13,684 nucleotides of DNA, taken from assembly GCA_015654915.1 (NCBI GenBank), contig JAATFY010000104.1, forward strand, positions 1-13,684. Reading direction: 5' to 3'. Positions within the stretch are counted from its first letter, which is position 1. Every line of letters begins with the position of its first letter. Position numbers and translations under genes: made by a program. The notes below the pieces were generated by a model, which saw nothing but the letters and a program-made list of their open reading frames with translations, searched no databases and was not told where the DNA came from. Below are positions 1-7,309 of the stretch, piece by piece. The DNA is from Rhodospirillales bacterium (GTDB lineage: Bacteria > Pseudomonadota > Alphaproteobacteria > UBA9219).

Positions 1-2
1 GC

Positions 3-707
3 AAGATTGCAAAGGCCTACAATGCCGGCCATGAATTAGGTCATCATTTTCAGCTCTGCCCCACGGCACTCATAGAGACCGACAGTTACCAGTCCGAAAC
101 CGAAGATGATGCCGACGAAAAATGTTTTGCGGGGCTATCGCTGCTGGCCGGGCAACCCTCTTTCGGGGCTTTGGCGCGAGAGTTGGAGACAACCATCGCG
201 GGCGTCGTGCATGGCCGCGCTCTGTCCGGATTCCGGTCGGCCTATCGCAAATATATGACCGCGCTTCGCCTCGACGGGCATTCGGACATTACGTATGATA
301 AATCCGTATTGTCCACCTACGAGCTTCGTCTCCGCGTCTACTCGGACTTGAAAAAAGTGCCGCTGGATAAATCGTCGGAAAAAATTCAGGCAATGATCAG
401 CCGTTGGTGGTCCAACAAAGATCCGCGAAGTCAGGAGTGGAAGAATATAGAGGGCGCTTTCGGTGACCAAGGTGATTGGTATAAATACAGCCCCGTCAAC
501 AAAAGCATCCCCGTTCTTCATCGGATACTGGAATCGGGCGACATCGACGACAAGATCGGCATACGCAACGCGCAACTTGTCATCGATGCCGCCGCCTTTT
601 TTATTCCCAGCCTGAAATCGGCGCTGGACGCCAAACCCGTGGAACGCATGCTATGGAGGCCGCGACCCACAGGCCCCGCAAGAATTCTGCAACACGCCGC
701 CGAGTAA
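3..707 (+). CDS. Putative zinc metallopeptidase (HExxH), 5'-truncated
   Basis: An open frame enters from the left edge without a start and ends at TAA 705-707, giving 234 visible residues. The codons at 30-44 read HELGH, a classic HExxH zinc-binding motif. About 25 residues later comes an acidic stretch (ETEDDADEKCFAGLSLL). In ImmA/IrrE-type (M78) peptidases a Glu/Asp-rich 'EANxFAxxLL' segment sits at this place and supplies the third metal ligand, so that family is the best guess. The remaining C-terminal part, about 170 residues, is charged and contains nothing I recognise. An internal ATG at 171 would give a shorter protein, but it would lose the HExxH motif, so I treat the gene as running off the edge. 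Other gluzincin families remain possible. The coding frame is solid; the family is tentative. Confidence 0.6.
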   Translation, partial: KIAKAYNAGHELGHHFQLCPTALIETDSYQSETEDDADEKCFAGLSLLAGQPSFGALARELETTIAGVVHGRALSGFRSAYRKYMTALRLDGHSDITYDKSVLSTYELRLRVYSDLKKVPLDKSSEKIQAMISRWWSNKDPRSQEWKNIEGAFGDQGDWYKYSPVNKSIPVLHRILESGDIDDKIGIRNAQLVIDAAAFFIPSLKSALDAKPVERMLWRPRPTGPARILQHAAE

Positions 708-726
708 GTCCGGAAACGATATCCAA

Positions 727-770
727 CAAAAAAAGAGCGCAAGAAACCGAAGTTTCCTGCACCCTCTTTT
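727..770 (-). terminator. Intrinsic terminator with UUCG tetraloop
   Basis: On the minus strand, AGGGTGCAGGAAAC-TTCG-GTTTCTTGCGCTCT forms a long stem with two G-U pairs and a UUCG loop, followed by a run of T. It lies just beyond the stop of the minus-strand gene at 806-1303. The plus-strand reading is also a hairpin followed by CTCTTTT, so it may also stop transcripts from the left-edge gene, which ends at 707. The pairing is directly visible; two-way function is inferred. Confidence 0.7.
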
Positions 771-805
771 CGCAAAAAAACTCCTGCGCCCTTTTTCGTA
801 AAAAC

Positions 806-1303
806 CTAGGCAGCGCGGATGGTGGCGCCGGTGCCCATCAGGACGGAGCGCGCCACTTGCGTCTGCGCGTCGTTCTTGGTGTGGGCGACGATGACGGCTT
901 TACCGGCCTTGATCTCGTCCTGATATTTGGCGGCTTCGGCTGCCGAAATTCCGGCGGCCGACAATGCGCCGATCAGCCCGCCGACGGCGGCGCCTGCGCC
1001 GCCGCCCGTGACCATGGCGACCAGGGGACCGAACATCAGAAGTTGCGCGCCGGGGATGGCGATAGCCGCCATCACCGTCAATCCTGCCAGCATCGCTCCG
1101 AGAACGCCGCCGGTGGTAGCGCCGATGGCGCTGTCGGCAAGGGCGCGGTCGCCCGAATCCTTGGTCGCCGCCGAAAAATGTTCCTTGGTCTTATCCGACA
1201 TCACAAGGCTGATATCGTCTTTGGTGAGGCCTGCCGACAAAAGCTCGGCAATGGCTTGGTTGGCGAGCGGGGCGGTTTCAACAATTCCGACGATATGGGG
1301 CAT
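806..1303 (-). CDS. Glycine-zipper general stress-type membrane protein
   Basis: A 165-residue protein. Residues 1-45 (MPHIVGIVETAPLANQAI...) look like a small alpha/beta domain in which a strand is followed by a helix 'managing' the next element. Residues 58-125 are very rich in Gly and Ala with GxxxG spacing and include hydrophobic stretches that could span or insert into a membrane. A short alpha/beta tail follows. This layout resembles small stress proteins of the YflT/general stress protein 17M type, whose biochemical role is not established. The ATG at 1303 is chosen because CAGGAG lies 7 bases upstream. The gene appears to be transcribed alone: a hairpin terminator follows it, and about 120 bases separate it from the decarboxylase gene upstream. 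Family assignment is moderate; no enzyme activity is implied. Confidence 0.65.
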   Translation of the reverse strand: MPHIVGIVETAPLANQAIAELLSAGLTKDDISLVMSDKTKEHFSAATKDSGDRALADSAIGATTGGVLGAMLAGLTVMAAIAIPGAQLLMFGPLVAMVTGGGAGAAVGGLIGALSAAGISAAEAAKYQDEIKAGKAVIVAHTKNDAQTQVARSVLMGTGATIRAA

Positions 1304-1424
1304 GGCTATACTCCTGAAAAGAAATGGATAAGGAGATGCACACTGTCGGAAAATTTATAAGGTTGGTATGGCGGAGGAAGACGCCGCCCGTTCTTTTTAT
1401 ATAAAGATTAAGGCCGCAGAAAAA

Positions 1425-2711
1425 TTACTGCTCGACCACATTGTCGGATTTGACCAGTTTCAGATGCGCCGACGCGCGCGACGTACGGCGCTTGGCGGGC
1501 GCGTTTGCCGGCGGGGCTATTTCCACCTGCACATCGGAATAGAAGCCGTTAAAGTTCGATTGCGACGCCGCCATATAGGCGCCCATGCCCTGAACGGCGA
1601 TCCAGTCGCCTTCGCAGACATCGGCGGGCAGCAGGAAGGGCCCTGCCATGTAATCGACGGAATCGCAGGTAGGGCCGTAGAAACGGAACGGCGTTACGTT
1701 CTTGCCGGATGCCACGCGGCTCTTGCGTCCGGGGCGGATCAGATGAACCGTGTTCTTCCAGTTCATCGAGCACACCTCGAACATGCTGCCGTAACTGCCA
1801 TCGTTGATATGCAGCACGTCGCCCTTGCGCAACTCGACGCGCACCACCAGCGTCGCGCCGGTGCCCGACAAAGCGCGGCCCGGTTCCGACCAGATCTGGC
1901 AGGATTTTGGCAGTTCCAGTTTGGCAACTTCCTGCCTGATGATTTCGAAGTAATCCGTTAGCGGCGCGGTATTCATGCCGAGATAGGGAATCGGGAAACC
2001 GCCGCCGATATCGAATATATCCATCGCCACGCCTGCCGCGCGGATAACCTCGCCGGCCTTCTGGATGGCGGCGGCATAAGAGGATGGATCGAGCGTTTGC
2101 GAGCCGACATGGAAGGAAAGTCCGACCCTGTGCGCCACCTTGTCGGCGTCGCGCAGCAAGGATACGGCGACATCCGGCAGGCAGCCGAATTTACCCGTCA
2201 ACTCGCAGGCGGCGCTGCCTTTCGGCATGGCCAGACGCACGACGATGCCGAGATCGGCGGCGACCTTGGTTTCTTCCAGAATTTTGTGCAGTTCCTCGAA
2301 CGTGTCGATGACGAAATCGCGCACGCCGTAATCGAAATAGGCGGCGCGGATCGCCTCGCGGCTCTTCACCGGGTTCATGAAAGCCAGATGCGCATCGGGA
2401 AACAGCCCGCGCACAAGCTTGACCTCGCCCAACGAGGCGACATCGAAATGGCGGATACCGGCGGCATGCAGGTGCCGCAGGACGTAAGGGTCGGGATTGG
2501 ACTTGACCGCGTACAGCGTAGGACCCGGGAAGTGGTCGACGAAGGTCTGGGCCGCGCGGGCCAGATTTTCGGGATGCATGCAATGGACGGGCTGGGCCGG
2601 GCGCAGGTTCTTGACCATCTCCTCGACGGTGGCGAAGCGCGGCAGGCCGAAACCGGCTTCGGATGAAGCGATGCTGGTGCCGTCGAGCGGCAGCATTTCG
2701 TTGTAACCCAT
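1425..2711 (-). CDS. Fold-III PLP decarboxylase D1 (ornithine/arginine decarboxylase-like)
   Basis: A 428-residue alanine racemase-fold (fold III) basic amino acid decarboxylase. Visible landmarks are the PLP lysine K70 in LYAVKSNPDP, H201 in FHVGSQT, the phosphate-binding DIGGGFP (234-240), EPGRA (276-280), NDGSYGS (303-309), catalytic C349-D350 in GPTCDSVD and Y379 in GAYMAAS. All key residues of an active enzyme are present. It is clearly a paralogue of the gene at 7310-8605, with the same length, motifs and VVEQ ending. After YGS it reads MFEVCSMNW where the paralogue reads LFDAGWMKW. Viral arginine decarboxylase is reported to differ from ornithine decarboxylase by an Asp-to-Glu change in the specificity loop, so arginine is a reasonable candidate substrate. 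That role would also feed the agmatine deiminase encoded upstream, but it is inference. Ornithine or lysine are alternatives. Start: ATG at 2711 after AGGGAA. The gene has its own promoter and leader copy. Confidence 0.85.
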   Translation of the reverse strand: MGYNEMLPLDGTSIASSEAGFGLPRFATVEEMVKNLRPAQPVHCMHPENLARAAQTFVDHFPGPTLYAVKSNPDPYVLRHLHAAGIRHFDVASLGEVKLVRGLFPDAHLAFMNPVKSREAIRAAYFDYGVRDFVIDTFEELHKILEETKVAADLGIVVRLAMPKGSAACELTGKFGCLPDVAVSLLRDADKVAHRVGLSFHVGSQTLDPSSYAAAIQKAGEVIRAAGVAMDIFDIGGGFPIPYLGMNTAPLTDYFEIIRQEVAKLELPKSCQIWSEPGRALSGTGATLVVRVELRKGDVLHINDGSYGSMFEVCSMNWKNTVHLIRPGRKSRVASGKNVTPFRFYGPTCDSVDYMAGPFLLPADVCEGDWIAVQGMGAYMAASQSNFNGFYSDVQVEIAPPANAPAKRRTSRASAHLKLVKSDNVVEQ

Positions 2712-2845
2712 GGGCCCAAATTCCCTATTTCAACGCAGAATATATGCGCGGCACGTCATTGCAACCGAGGCGGTAAGACGTCGTTACATAAACCAGTGGG
2801 GAACGGGCTTGCCGTCCTTGGGCCAGTGGTACGTGCGCTTTCCTA
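2712..2845 (-). promoter_or_regulatory. Short leader RNA of decarboxylase D1
   Basis: This is the transcribed region expected between the promoter at 2852-2879 and the D1 start. Its 5' part is shared with the D2 leader. Conserved blocks (minus strand) are GCGCACGT, CCACTGGCCCAAGGACG (2829-2813) and CGTTCCCCACTGGTTTATGT (2805-2786). Between GGACG and CGTTCC lies a short hairpin, ACGG-CAAGC-CCGT. In the D2 copy the same flanks hold a different hairpin, so the stem is kept while its sequence changes, as expected of a structured RNA. ACGTGC at 2756-2751 can pair with GCACGT at 2836-2831. The long 3' domain of the D2 leader is absent. Function as a cis-regulatory RNA is inferred. Confidence 0.5.
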
Positions 2846-2851
2846 AGGCGG

Positions 2852-2879
2852 AATGTAGGGCGAATCTTTTAACATTCAA
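2852..2879 (-). promoter_or_regulatory. Promoter of decarboxylase D1
   Basis: Minus strand: -35-like TTGAAT (2879-2874), a 16-base spacer, then -10-like TACATT (2857-2852). The same boxes with the same spacing occur in the D2 upstream copy at 9067-9040, within an otherwise diverging neighbourhood. The site lies in the 157-base gap between the amidase stop and the D1 leader, so D1 can be transcribed separately from the genes upstream. Confidence 0.5.
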
Positions 2880-2928
2880 TAAAATTTTTTACTTGCGGGG
2901 ATTTTTTCCGGCCTGTGGTCAAAATCAC

Positions 2929-3771
2929 TCAGTCGATATCGGCGCGCAGGTCGCGGAAGCAGCCCCATTCATGGCGATATTGCGCGAGGAAATCGAGGTC
3001 GAAGCTGTGGATCAGCACGCCTTGCTCGCTGCGGTCGAACGACTCGACAAGGGCGCCCTTATGGTCGGCGATGAAGGAGGAACCGTAGAAATTTTGCGGC
3101 GCACCCAAACCTTTTTCGATGCCGACGCGGTTGGCGGCCACCACCGGCATGGAATTGGCGACCGCGTGGCCCTGCATCACCCGCTGCCACGGCAGGCAGG
3201 TGTCGATGCCGGCGTCGTGCGGCTCGGAGCCGATGGCCGTCGGGTAAAACAGGACCTCGGCGCCCAGCAAAGCCATGGCGCGGGCGCATTCGGGAAACCA
3301 CTGGTCCCAGCAGATGCCGACGCCGATGGTGCCGAATTTGGTCTTCCAGACCTTGTAGCCGGTGTTGCCGGGTTTGAAATAGTATTTTTCCTCGTAGCCC
3401 GGCCCGTCGGGGATATGGCTTTTGCGGTAGATGCCCATGATCTCGCCCTCATGGTCGACCACGGCGACGCTGTTGTAGTAGCTGTCGCCGTCGCGCTCGA
3501 AGAAGGATGTTGGGATAACGACGCCGATGGCCTTGGCAAGGGCCTGCATTTTCCTGACAGCGGGATGCTCATTCAACGGATAGGCTTCGGCAAACCAGCG
3601 GTCGTCCATCGTCGTGCAGAAATAGATATTCTGGAAAAGCTCGGACGGCAGAATGACCTGCGCGCCTTTCTGCGCGGCGTTGCGGATCATGTGCTCGGTC
3701 TTGGCGATATTGGCCGCCATGTCCTGCCCATAGCTGGTCTGGATCGCGGCGACGGTCACAGTACGGCTCAT
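2929..3771 (-). CDS. aguB: N-carbamoylputrescine amidase
   Basis: A 280-residue nitrilase-superfamily protein that hydrolyses N-carbamoylputrescine to putrescine, CO2 and ammonia in the cytoplasm. The Glu-Lys-Cys triad is visible as E44 (LPSELFQ), K117 (YRKSHIPDG) and C154 (GVGICWDQWFPE). The LFQNIYF, FKPGNTGYKVW and ICWDQWFPECARAMALLGA segments are typical of the AguB subfamily. The start is ATG 3771 (MSRTVTVAAIQ). The frame is open up to 3822, but those extra 17 residues would overlap the end of agmatine deiminase by 41 bases and do not look like the family. The gene lies 10 bases after the deiminase stop. A five-codon mini-ORF fills that junction. CAGGAG, 8-13 bases before the mini-ORF ATG, is the only good ribosome site nearby. 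Call is firm. Confidence 0.93.
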   Translation of the reverse strand: MSRTVTVAAIQTSYGQDMAANIAKTEHMIRNAAQKGAQVILPSELFQNIYFCTTMDDRWFAEAYPLNEHPAVRKMQALAKAIGVVIPTSFFERDGDSYYNSVAVVDHEGEIMGIYRKSHIPDGPGYEEKYYFKPGNTGYKVWKTKFGTIGVGICWDQWFPECARAMALLGAEVLFYPTAIGSEPHDAGIDTCLPWQRVMQGHAVANSMPVVAANRVGIEKGLGAPQNFYGSSFIADHKGALVESFDRSEQGVLIHSFDLDFLAQYRHEWGCFRDLRADID

Positions 3772-3785
3772 AGCTTGCGGCTCAT
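3768..3785 (-). other. Five-codon mini-ORF (MSRKL) at the aguA/aguB junction
   Basis: Minus strand ATG AGC CGC AAG CTA TGA. Its ATG overlaps the aguA stop as ATGA, and its stop overlaps the aguB start as ATGA. The text TATGAGCCG occurs twice, 14 bases apart, so it probably arose by a short tandem duplication of the aguB start. CAGGAG is well placed for this first ATG, which suggests ribosomes re-initiate from one short frame to the next. Whether it is translated is unknown. Confidence 0.35.
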
Positions 3786-4786
3786 AACGGCTCCTGCTGG
3801 GTAATGCAGTGGAACGAACCACCGCCGCTCAGGATAGCATGCGAGGCGAGGCCGACAACCTTGCGGTCGGGGAACAGTCTGGTAATTGCGGCGACCGCTT
3901 CATCGCCGCGGTCGTTATAGACCGGCACGACCACGATCTTGTTGCCGATAATGAAATTGGTATGGCTGGCGGCGACAACCTCGCCGTCGCGCTCGACACG
4001 GCCCGGGCTCGGGATCGTGACGACCTGCAGAGGTTTTCCAGATGTGCTTTTCATGCCGCGCAGGATTTTTTCGATGGCCTGCAAGGTCGCCGCGTGGGGA
4101 TCGTCCCCATTCTTATTGTTGCTCGGACGCTGGCACAGGACGGTGTCGGGCGCCACGAACCGCGCGATATTGTCAATATGCCCGTCGGTATGGTCACCGA
4201 TCAGCCCCTGATCGAGCCACAAAAGATTGGTCGCGCCCAGCGCCTGCCGCAGCGCCGCTTCAGCTTTTTCTGCTGTCCAGCCCTTGTTGCGGTTGGGGTT
4301 AAGCAGGCACTGGCGCGTGGTCAGGCAATTGCCTTCTCCGTCCAGATCGACCGAGCCGCCTTCGAGGATGAAATCGTGCCGAATGGCTCGGGCACCAGAA
4401 ATCCCGGCGATTTTGCCGCCGACTTCGGTATCGCCGGGATAGACGAATTTTTCGCCCCAGCCGTTGAAGCGAAAGATATTAGCGACCGCCTGTCCGGATG
4501 CATCCTTGGCAAAGATCGGCCCCGTGTCGCGCAGCCAGATATCGCCGTAGGCAACCGGCAGGATTTCGGCGACATCGCCGCAGGCAAGCGTGGCATCGGC
4601 GAAGGCTTCCTCACCGGAGGCCAGCAGCCGCACTTTCTCGCTCGATGCAAGAAGGCGCACCAGTTCGCCGACTTCCTTGCGGGCTTCGGCAATCGGGCAG
4701 GGCCAGTAATCGGCAGTAGCGGGCCATGCCGTCCATATCGCCTTGTGCGGCGCCCATTCGGGCGGCGGAGATTTGGCCTCTGTCAT
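3782..4786 (-). CDS. aguA: Agmatine deiminase (agmatine iminohydrolase)
   Basis: A 334-residue protein of the peptidyl-arginine deiminase superfamily. It converts agmatine to N-carbamoylputrescine and ammonia. Family motifs are visible: PPPEWAPHKAIWTAWP at the N-terminus, GDIWLRDTGP (81-90), LEGGSVDLDGEG (141-152), GDHTDGHIDN (197-206, with the catalytic His at 203) and GGGSFHCITQQEP at the C-terminus with the nucleophile C327. Length is slightly below the usual 350-370 residues, but no motif is missing. The ATG at 4786 overlaps the preceding gene's stop as ATGA, with AGGA about nine bases upstream inside that gene, which points to translational coupling. It lies directly before aguB, so agmatine is processed to putrescine by adjacent products. 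Call is firm. Confidence 0.94.
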   Translation of the reverse strand: MTEAKSPPPEWAPHKAIWTAWPATADYWPCPIAEARKEVGELVRLLASSEKVRLLASGEEAFADATLACGDVAEILPVAYGDIWLRDTGPIFAKDASGQAVANIFRFNGWGEKFVYPGDTEVGGKIAGISGARAIRHDFILEGGSVDLDGEGNCLTTRQCLLNPNRNKGWTAEKAEAALRQALGATNLLWLDQGLIGDHTDGHIDNIARFVAPDTVLCQRPSNNKNGDDPHAATLQAIEKILRGMKSTSGKPLQVVTIPSPGRVERDGEVVAASHTNFIIGNKIVVVPVYNDRGDEAVAAITRLFPDRKVVGLASHAILSGGGSFHCITQQEPL

Positions 4787-5997
4787 TTCAGTTTCCTGAG
4801 CTTGCCCGCCGGCCAGCCGAGCCGCCGCGCGAATTCGTCATAGCCGAACGCGCTTGCCCGAAGGACAGTGCCGTCTTCCTCCATCACATACAGATCGGGC
4901 AGCGGGGTGCCGTTGAAGGTGGTGTTCTGGACGAAGTTATATTGCAGCATGTCGCCGAGGATAAGCCGGTCGCCGCGCTTGAGCGGCTTTTTGAAGCCGT
5001 AAAGGCCGATGATATCGCCGGTCATGCAGGTGCGTCCGGCGAGGATATAGCTGTGCGGATGCGATTTCGGCGGCCTGGTGCGCTGGCCCTTTTTGTTTTC
5101 GCACAGGACGGCATCCATCACCGGCGGCCGGAAATCGCCCAGCAGAACGTCCGGCATGTGGCAGGTCGCGGAGGTATCGAGAACAGCCGTATATTCGCCG
5201 TTGAAGGGCGTATCGAGCACGGTGGTGACGAGATAGCCTGCGTTATAGACCAGCGCGCCGCCGGGCTCGAATATTACGTCGACATGCGGGAACTGCTCGC
5301 GAAATTTTTTGATGGCGGCGATCAGTTCATCGACATCGTAATTTTCCGCGGTGAAATAATGGCCGCCGCCGAAATTGATGGTCTTCACTTTTTCGACATA
5401 CGCGCCGAAACACTCGGCGACGCGGCGGATAAGCGCGACGGAATCCTTATGCCCCGCCTGACACAACGTATGGACATGCAAAAGGTCGATATCCTTCCAC
5501 GGCAGCCTGTCGAGGTCTTCCGGCAGCGTGCCGAAGCGCGAGCAGGGCGCGCAGGGATCGTACAGATCGCCGCCGGTGGTCGCTTTCGAAAAACCGGGAT
5601 TGATGCGGATGCCGATTTTCTTGCCTTTCGCCTTGACCTTGGCGGCATACATCTTCATCTGCGCCGGCGAGTTGAAATAAATATAATCCGCAAGTTTGGC
5701 CAGTTCATCCACCTCGCTGTCCTTGTAGGCGGGGCAGTAGGCGTGGACTTCCTTGTCGAATTCCTTGCGGTCGTGCCGCGCCTCGTAAAGGCCGCTCGCC
5801 GTGGTGCCGTCAAGCGTGCGCCGCATCAGCGGATAAACCGCGGGCATCGCAAAGGCCTTGGTCGCCAGCAGGATTTTGCAACCGGCTTCCTTGCGGATGC
5901 GGGCCGCCACGGCGAGATTCTTTTTGATTTTGGCGACGTCCGCGATAAAGGCAGGCGTCTCGACCCGCTTTGCCGCGCGGCGGATAGGCTCGGTCAT
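4783..5997 (-). CDS. nspC: Carboxynorspermidine/carboxyspermidine decarboxylase
   Basis: A 404-residue fold-III PLP enzyme that decarboxylates carboxyspermidine (or carboxynorspermidine) to spermidine (or norspermidine). Visible motifs are the PLP lysine K47 in LLATKAFAMP, IGIRINPGFSKA, CSRFGTLPED, LLHVHTLCQAG, INFGGGHYFTAENYD, FEPGGALVYNAGYL, TCHMPDVLLGDFRPP, AGRTCMTGDIIGLYGF with the catalytic Cys, and FNGTPLPDLY. These separate it clearly from the two ornithine-decarboxylase-like enzymes of the cluster. The partner gene for the preceding step ends 7 bases upstream. There is no good Shine-Dalgarno sequence before ATG 5997, so coupling to that gene is likely. With putrescine as the cluster's diamine, spermidine is the expected product rather than norspermidine. 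Confidence 0.93.
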   Translation of the reverse strand: MTEPIRRAAKRVETPAFIADVAKIKKNLAVAARIRKEAGCKILLATKAFAMPAVYPLMRRTLDGTTASGLYEARHDRKEFDKEVHAYCPAYKDSEVDELAKLADYIYFNSPAQMKMYAAKVKAKGKKIGIRINPGFSKATTGGDLYDPCAPCSRFGTLPEDLDRLPWKDIDLLHVHTLCQAGHKDSVALIRRVAECFGAYVEKVKTINFGGGHYFTAENYDVDELIAAIKKFREQFPHVDVIFEPGGALVYNAGYLVTTVLDTPFNGEYTAVLDTSATCHMPDVLLGDFRPPVMDAVLCENKKGQRTRPPKSHPHSYILAGRTCMTGDIIGLYGFKKPLKRGDRLILGDMLQYNFVQNTTFNGTPLPDLYVMEEDGTVLRASAFGYDEFARRLGWPAGKLRKLK

Positions 5998-6004
5998 GAC
6001 AGGA

Positions 6005-7213
6005 TCATGCGGCCAGCAGTTCTTTTTGCACCGCGCCGTTCACGTCTTCCACATGCCACGGCAGGCCCTGCTTCGCCAGCTCCTCGAGGAACGGCACCGG
6101 CGGCAATTGCTCGACATTGAACACGCCCGCGCCTTTCCATTTGCCCTGGAACATCATCATGGCGCCGACGGCGGCGGGAACGCCGGTGGTGTAGGAAACG
6201 GCCTGCGCCTTCATCTCGCGGTTGCAGGCGGCGTGGTCGCAGACGTTGTAGATGATCTTCTTCACCGGCTTGCCGTCCTTCACGCCTTGCATAATGCAGC
6301 CGATCGATGTCTTGCCGGTGTAGTTCTCGGCCAGCGACGAGGGTTCGGGCAGCAGCGCCTTGAGGAACTGGATCGGGATGATCTCGACGCCGTTGAACAT
6401 CACCGGATCGATGCGCGTCATGCCGATATTCTGCAAAACGTCGAGATGCTTGATGTAATTGTCGGAGAAGGTCATCCAGAAGCGGATCTGCTTCAGCCCG
6501 CGGATGTTCTTGACCAGCGATTCTTCTTCCTCGTGATAGATCAGGTAGCCTTTGCGCGCGCCGACCTCGGGGAAGTCGATCATGCAGGCGACGCTGAGGG
6601 GATCGATCTCGATCCACTGGCCGTTCTTCCAGTATTTGCCGCGCTGGGTCACTTCGCGGATGTTGATTTCCGGATTGAAGTTGGTGGCGAAGGCCTTGCC
6701 ATGGCTGCCGTCGTTGCAGTCGATAATGTCGATGAAGTGGATCTCGTCCATCAGCTTTTCCTGCGCGTAGGCGCAGAAAATATTGCTGACGCCGGGGTCG
6801 AACCCGCAGCCCAGCACGGCCATCAGGCCTTTTTCCTTAAAACGCTCGTGATACGGCCACTGCCATTCATAGGTGAATTTGGCGACCTCCTTGGGCTCGT
6901 AATTGGCGGTGTCCATGTAATGCACGCCGGTAGCGAGGCACGCGTCCATAATGGCGAGGTCCTGATAGGGCAGCGCCATGTTGATGACGAGGTCGGGTTT
7001 TTGTTTCTCGATACAGGCGATGGTCTGCTTCACGTCGTCGGCATCAAGCTGCGAGACGGTGATATCGCTTTCACAATCCTTTTGGATGGTTTCGCATTTG
7101 GAAAGCGTGCGTGAGGCCAGATGGATTTTCTTGAAAACATTGCGGTTCATCGCGCATTTTTTCGCGACGACCGCGCCGCCGCCGCCGGCACCGATGATCA
7201 GAACATTATCCAT
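6005..7213 (-). CDS. Carboxy(nor)spermidine synthase/dehydrogenase (saccharopine dehydrogenase family)
   Basis: A 402-residue NAD(P)-dependent enzyme. It begins with a Rossmann nucleotide-binding turn, VLIIGAGGGGAVVA (Gly residues at 8 and 10-13). LASRTLSKCE follows, then INMALPYQDLAIMDACLATGVHYMDTANY and LGCGFDPGVSNIFCAYA. This is the pattern of the saccharopine dehydrogenase-like family that reductively condenses aspartate semialdehyde with putrescine to give carboxyspermidine. Adjacency to the matching decarboxylase makes this role very likely; true saccharopine dehydrogenase would be the alternative. ATG 7213 is preceded by a strong AAGGAGGAG. A 96-base gap separates it from D2, the longest gap among the first five genes of the cluster. 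Confidence 0.91.
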   Translation of the reverse strand: MDNVLIIGAGGGGAVVAKKCAMNRNVFKKIHLASRTLSKCETIQKDCESDITVSQLDADDVKQTIACIEKQKPDLVINMALPYQDLAIMDACLATGVHYMDTANYEPKEVAKFTYEWQWPYHERFKEKGLMAVLGCGFDPGVSNIFCAYAQEKLMDEIHFIDIIDCNDGSHGKAFATNFNPEINIREVTQRGKYWKNGQWIEIDPLSVACMIDFPEVGARKGYLIYHEEEESLVKNIRGLKQIRFWMTFSDNYIKHLDVLQNIGMTRIDPVMFNGVEIIPIQFLKALLPEPSSLAENYTGKTSIGCIMQGVKDGKPVKKIIYNVCDHAACNREMKAQAVSYTTGVPAAVGAMMMFQGKWKGAGVFNVEQLPPVPFLEELAKQGLPWHVEDVNGAVQKELLAA

Positions 7214-7309
7214 GGTTGGCTCCTCCTTGAACGCGCCGGAATAAGCGCGTGCGCCGATTAAACATCCCTATGGTTTATGAGTCCAGAGCCTGCGTGGCCC
7301 TGATTCCGG
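7214..7309 (-). promoter_or_regulatory. Intergenic spacer with inverted repeats and strong ribosome site
   Basis: The gap between D2 and the carboxyspermidine dehydrogenase contains a possible hairpin, CAGGGCC-acgca-GGCTCTG, and a pair of distant arms, CCGGAAT and ATTCCGG, about 60 bases apart. AAGGAGGAG, four bases before ATG 7213, is the strongest ribosome site in the cluster. No T-run follows the hairpins, so termination here is not evident. They may set the ratio of D2 to downstream products, but this is only a guess. Confidence 0.3.

Noticed and set aside
1392..1412. AT-rich TTTTTATATAAAG after D1 as promoter or terminator
   Set aside because: It is a near-palindrome without a GC stem or a T-run, and no -35 box at a suitable distance; neither role is convincing.
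3772..3822. Longer N-terminus for N-carbamoylputrescine amidase
   Set aside because: The extra 17 residues overlap aguA by 41 bases and do not resemble the family; MSRTVTVAAIQ is a typical start.
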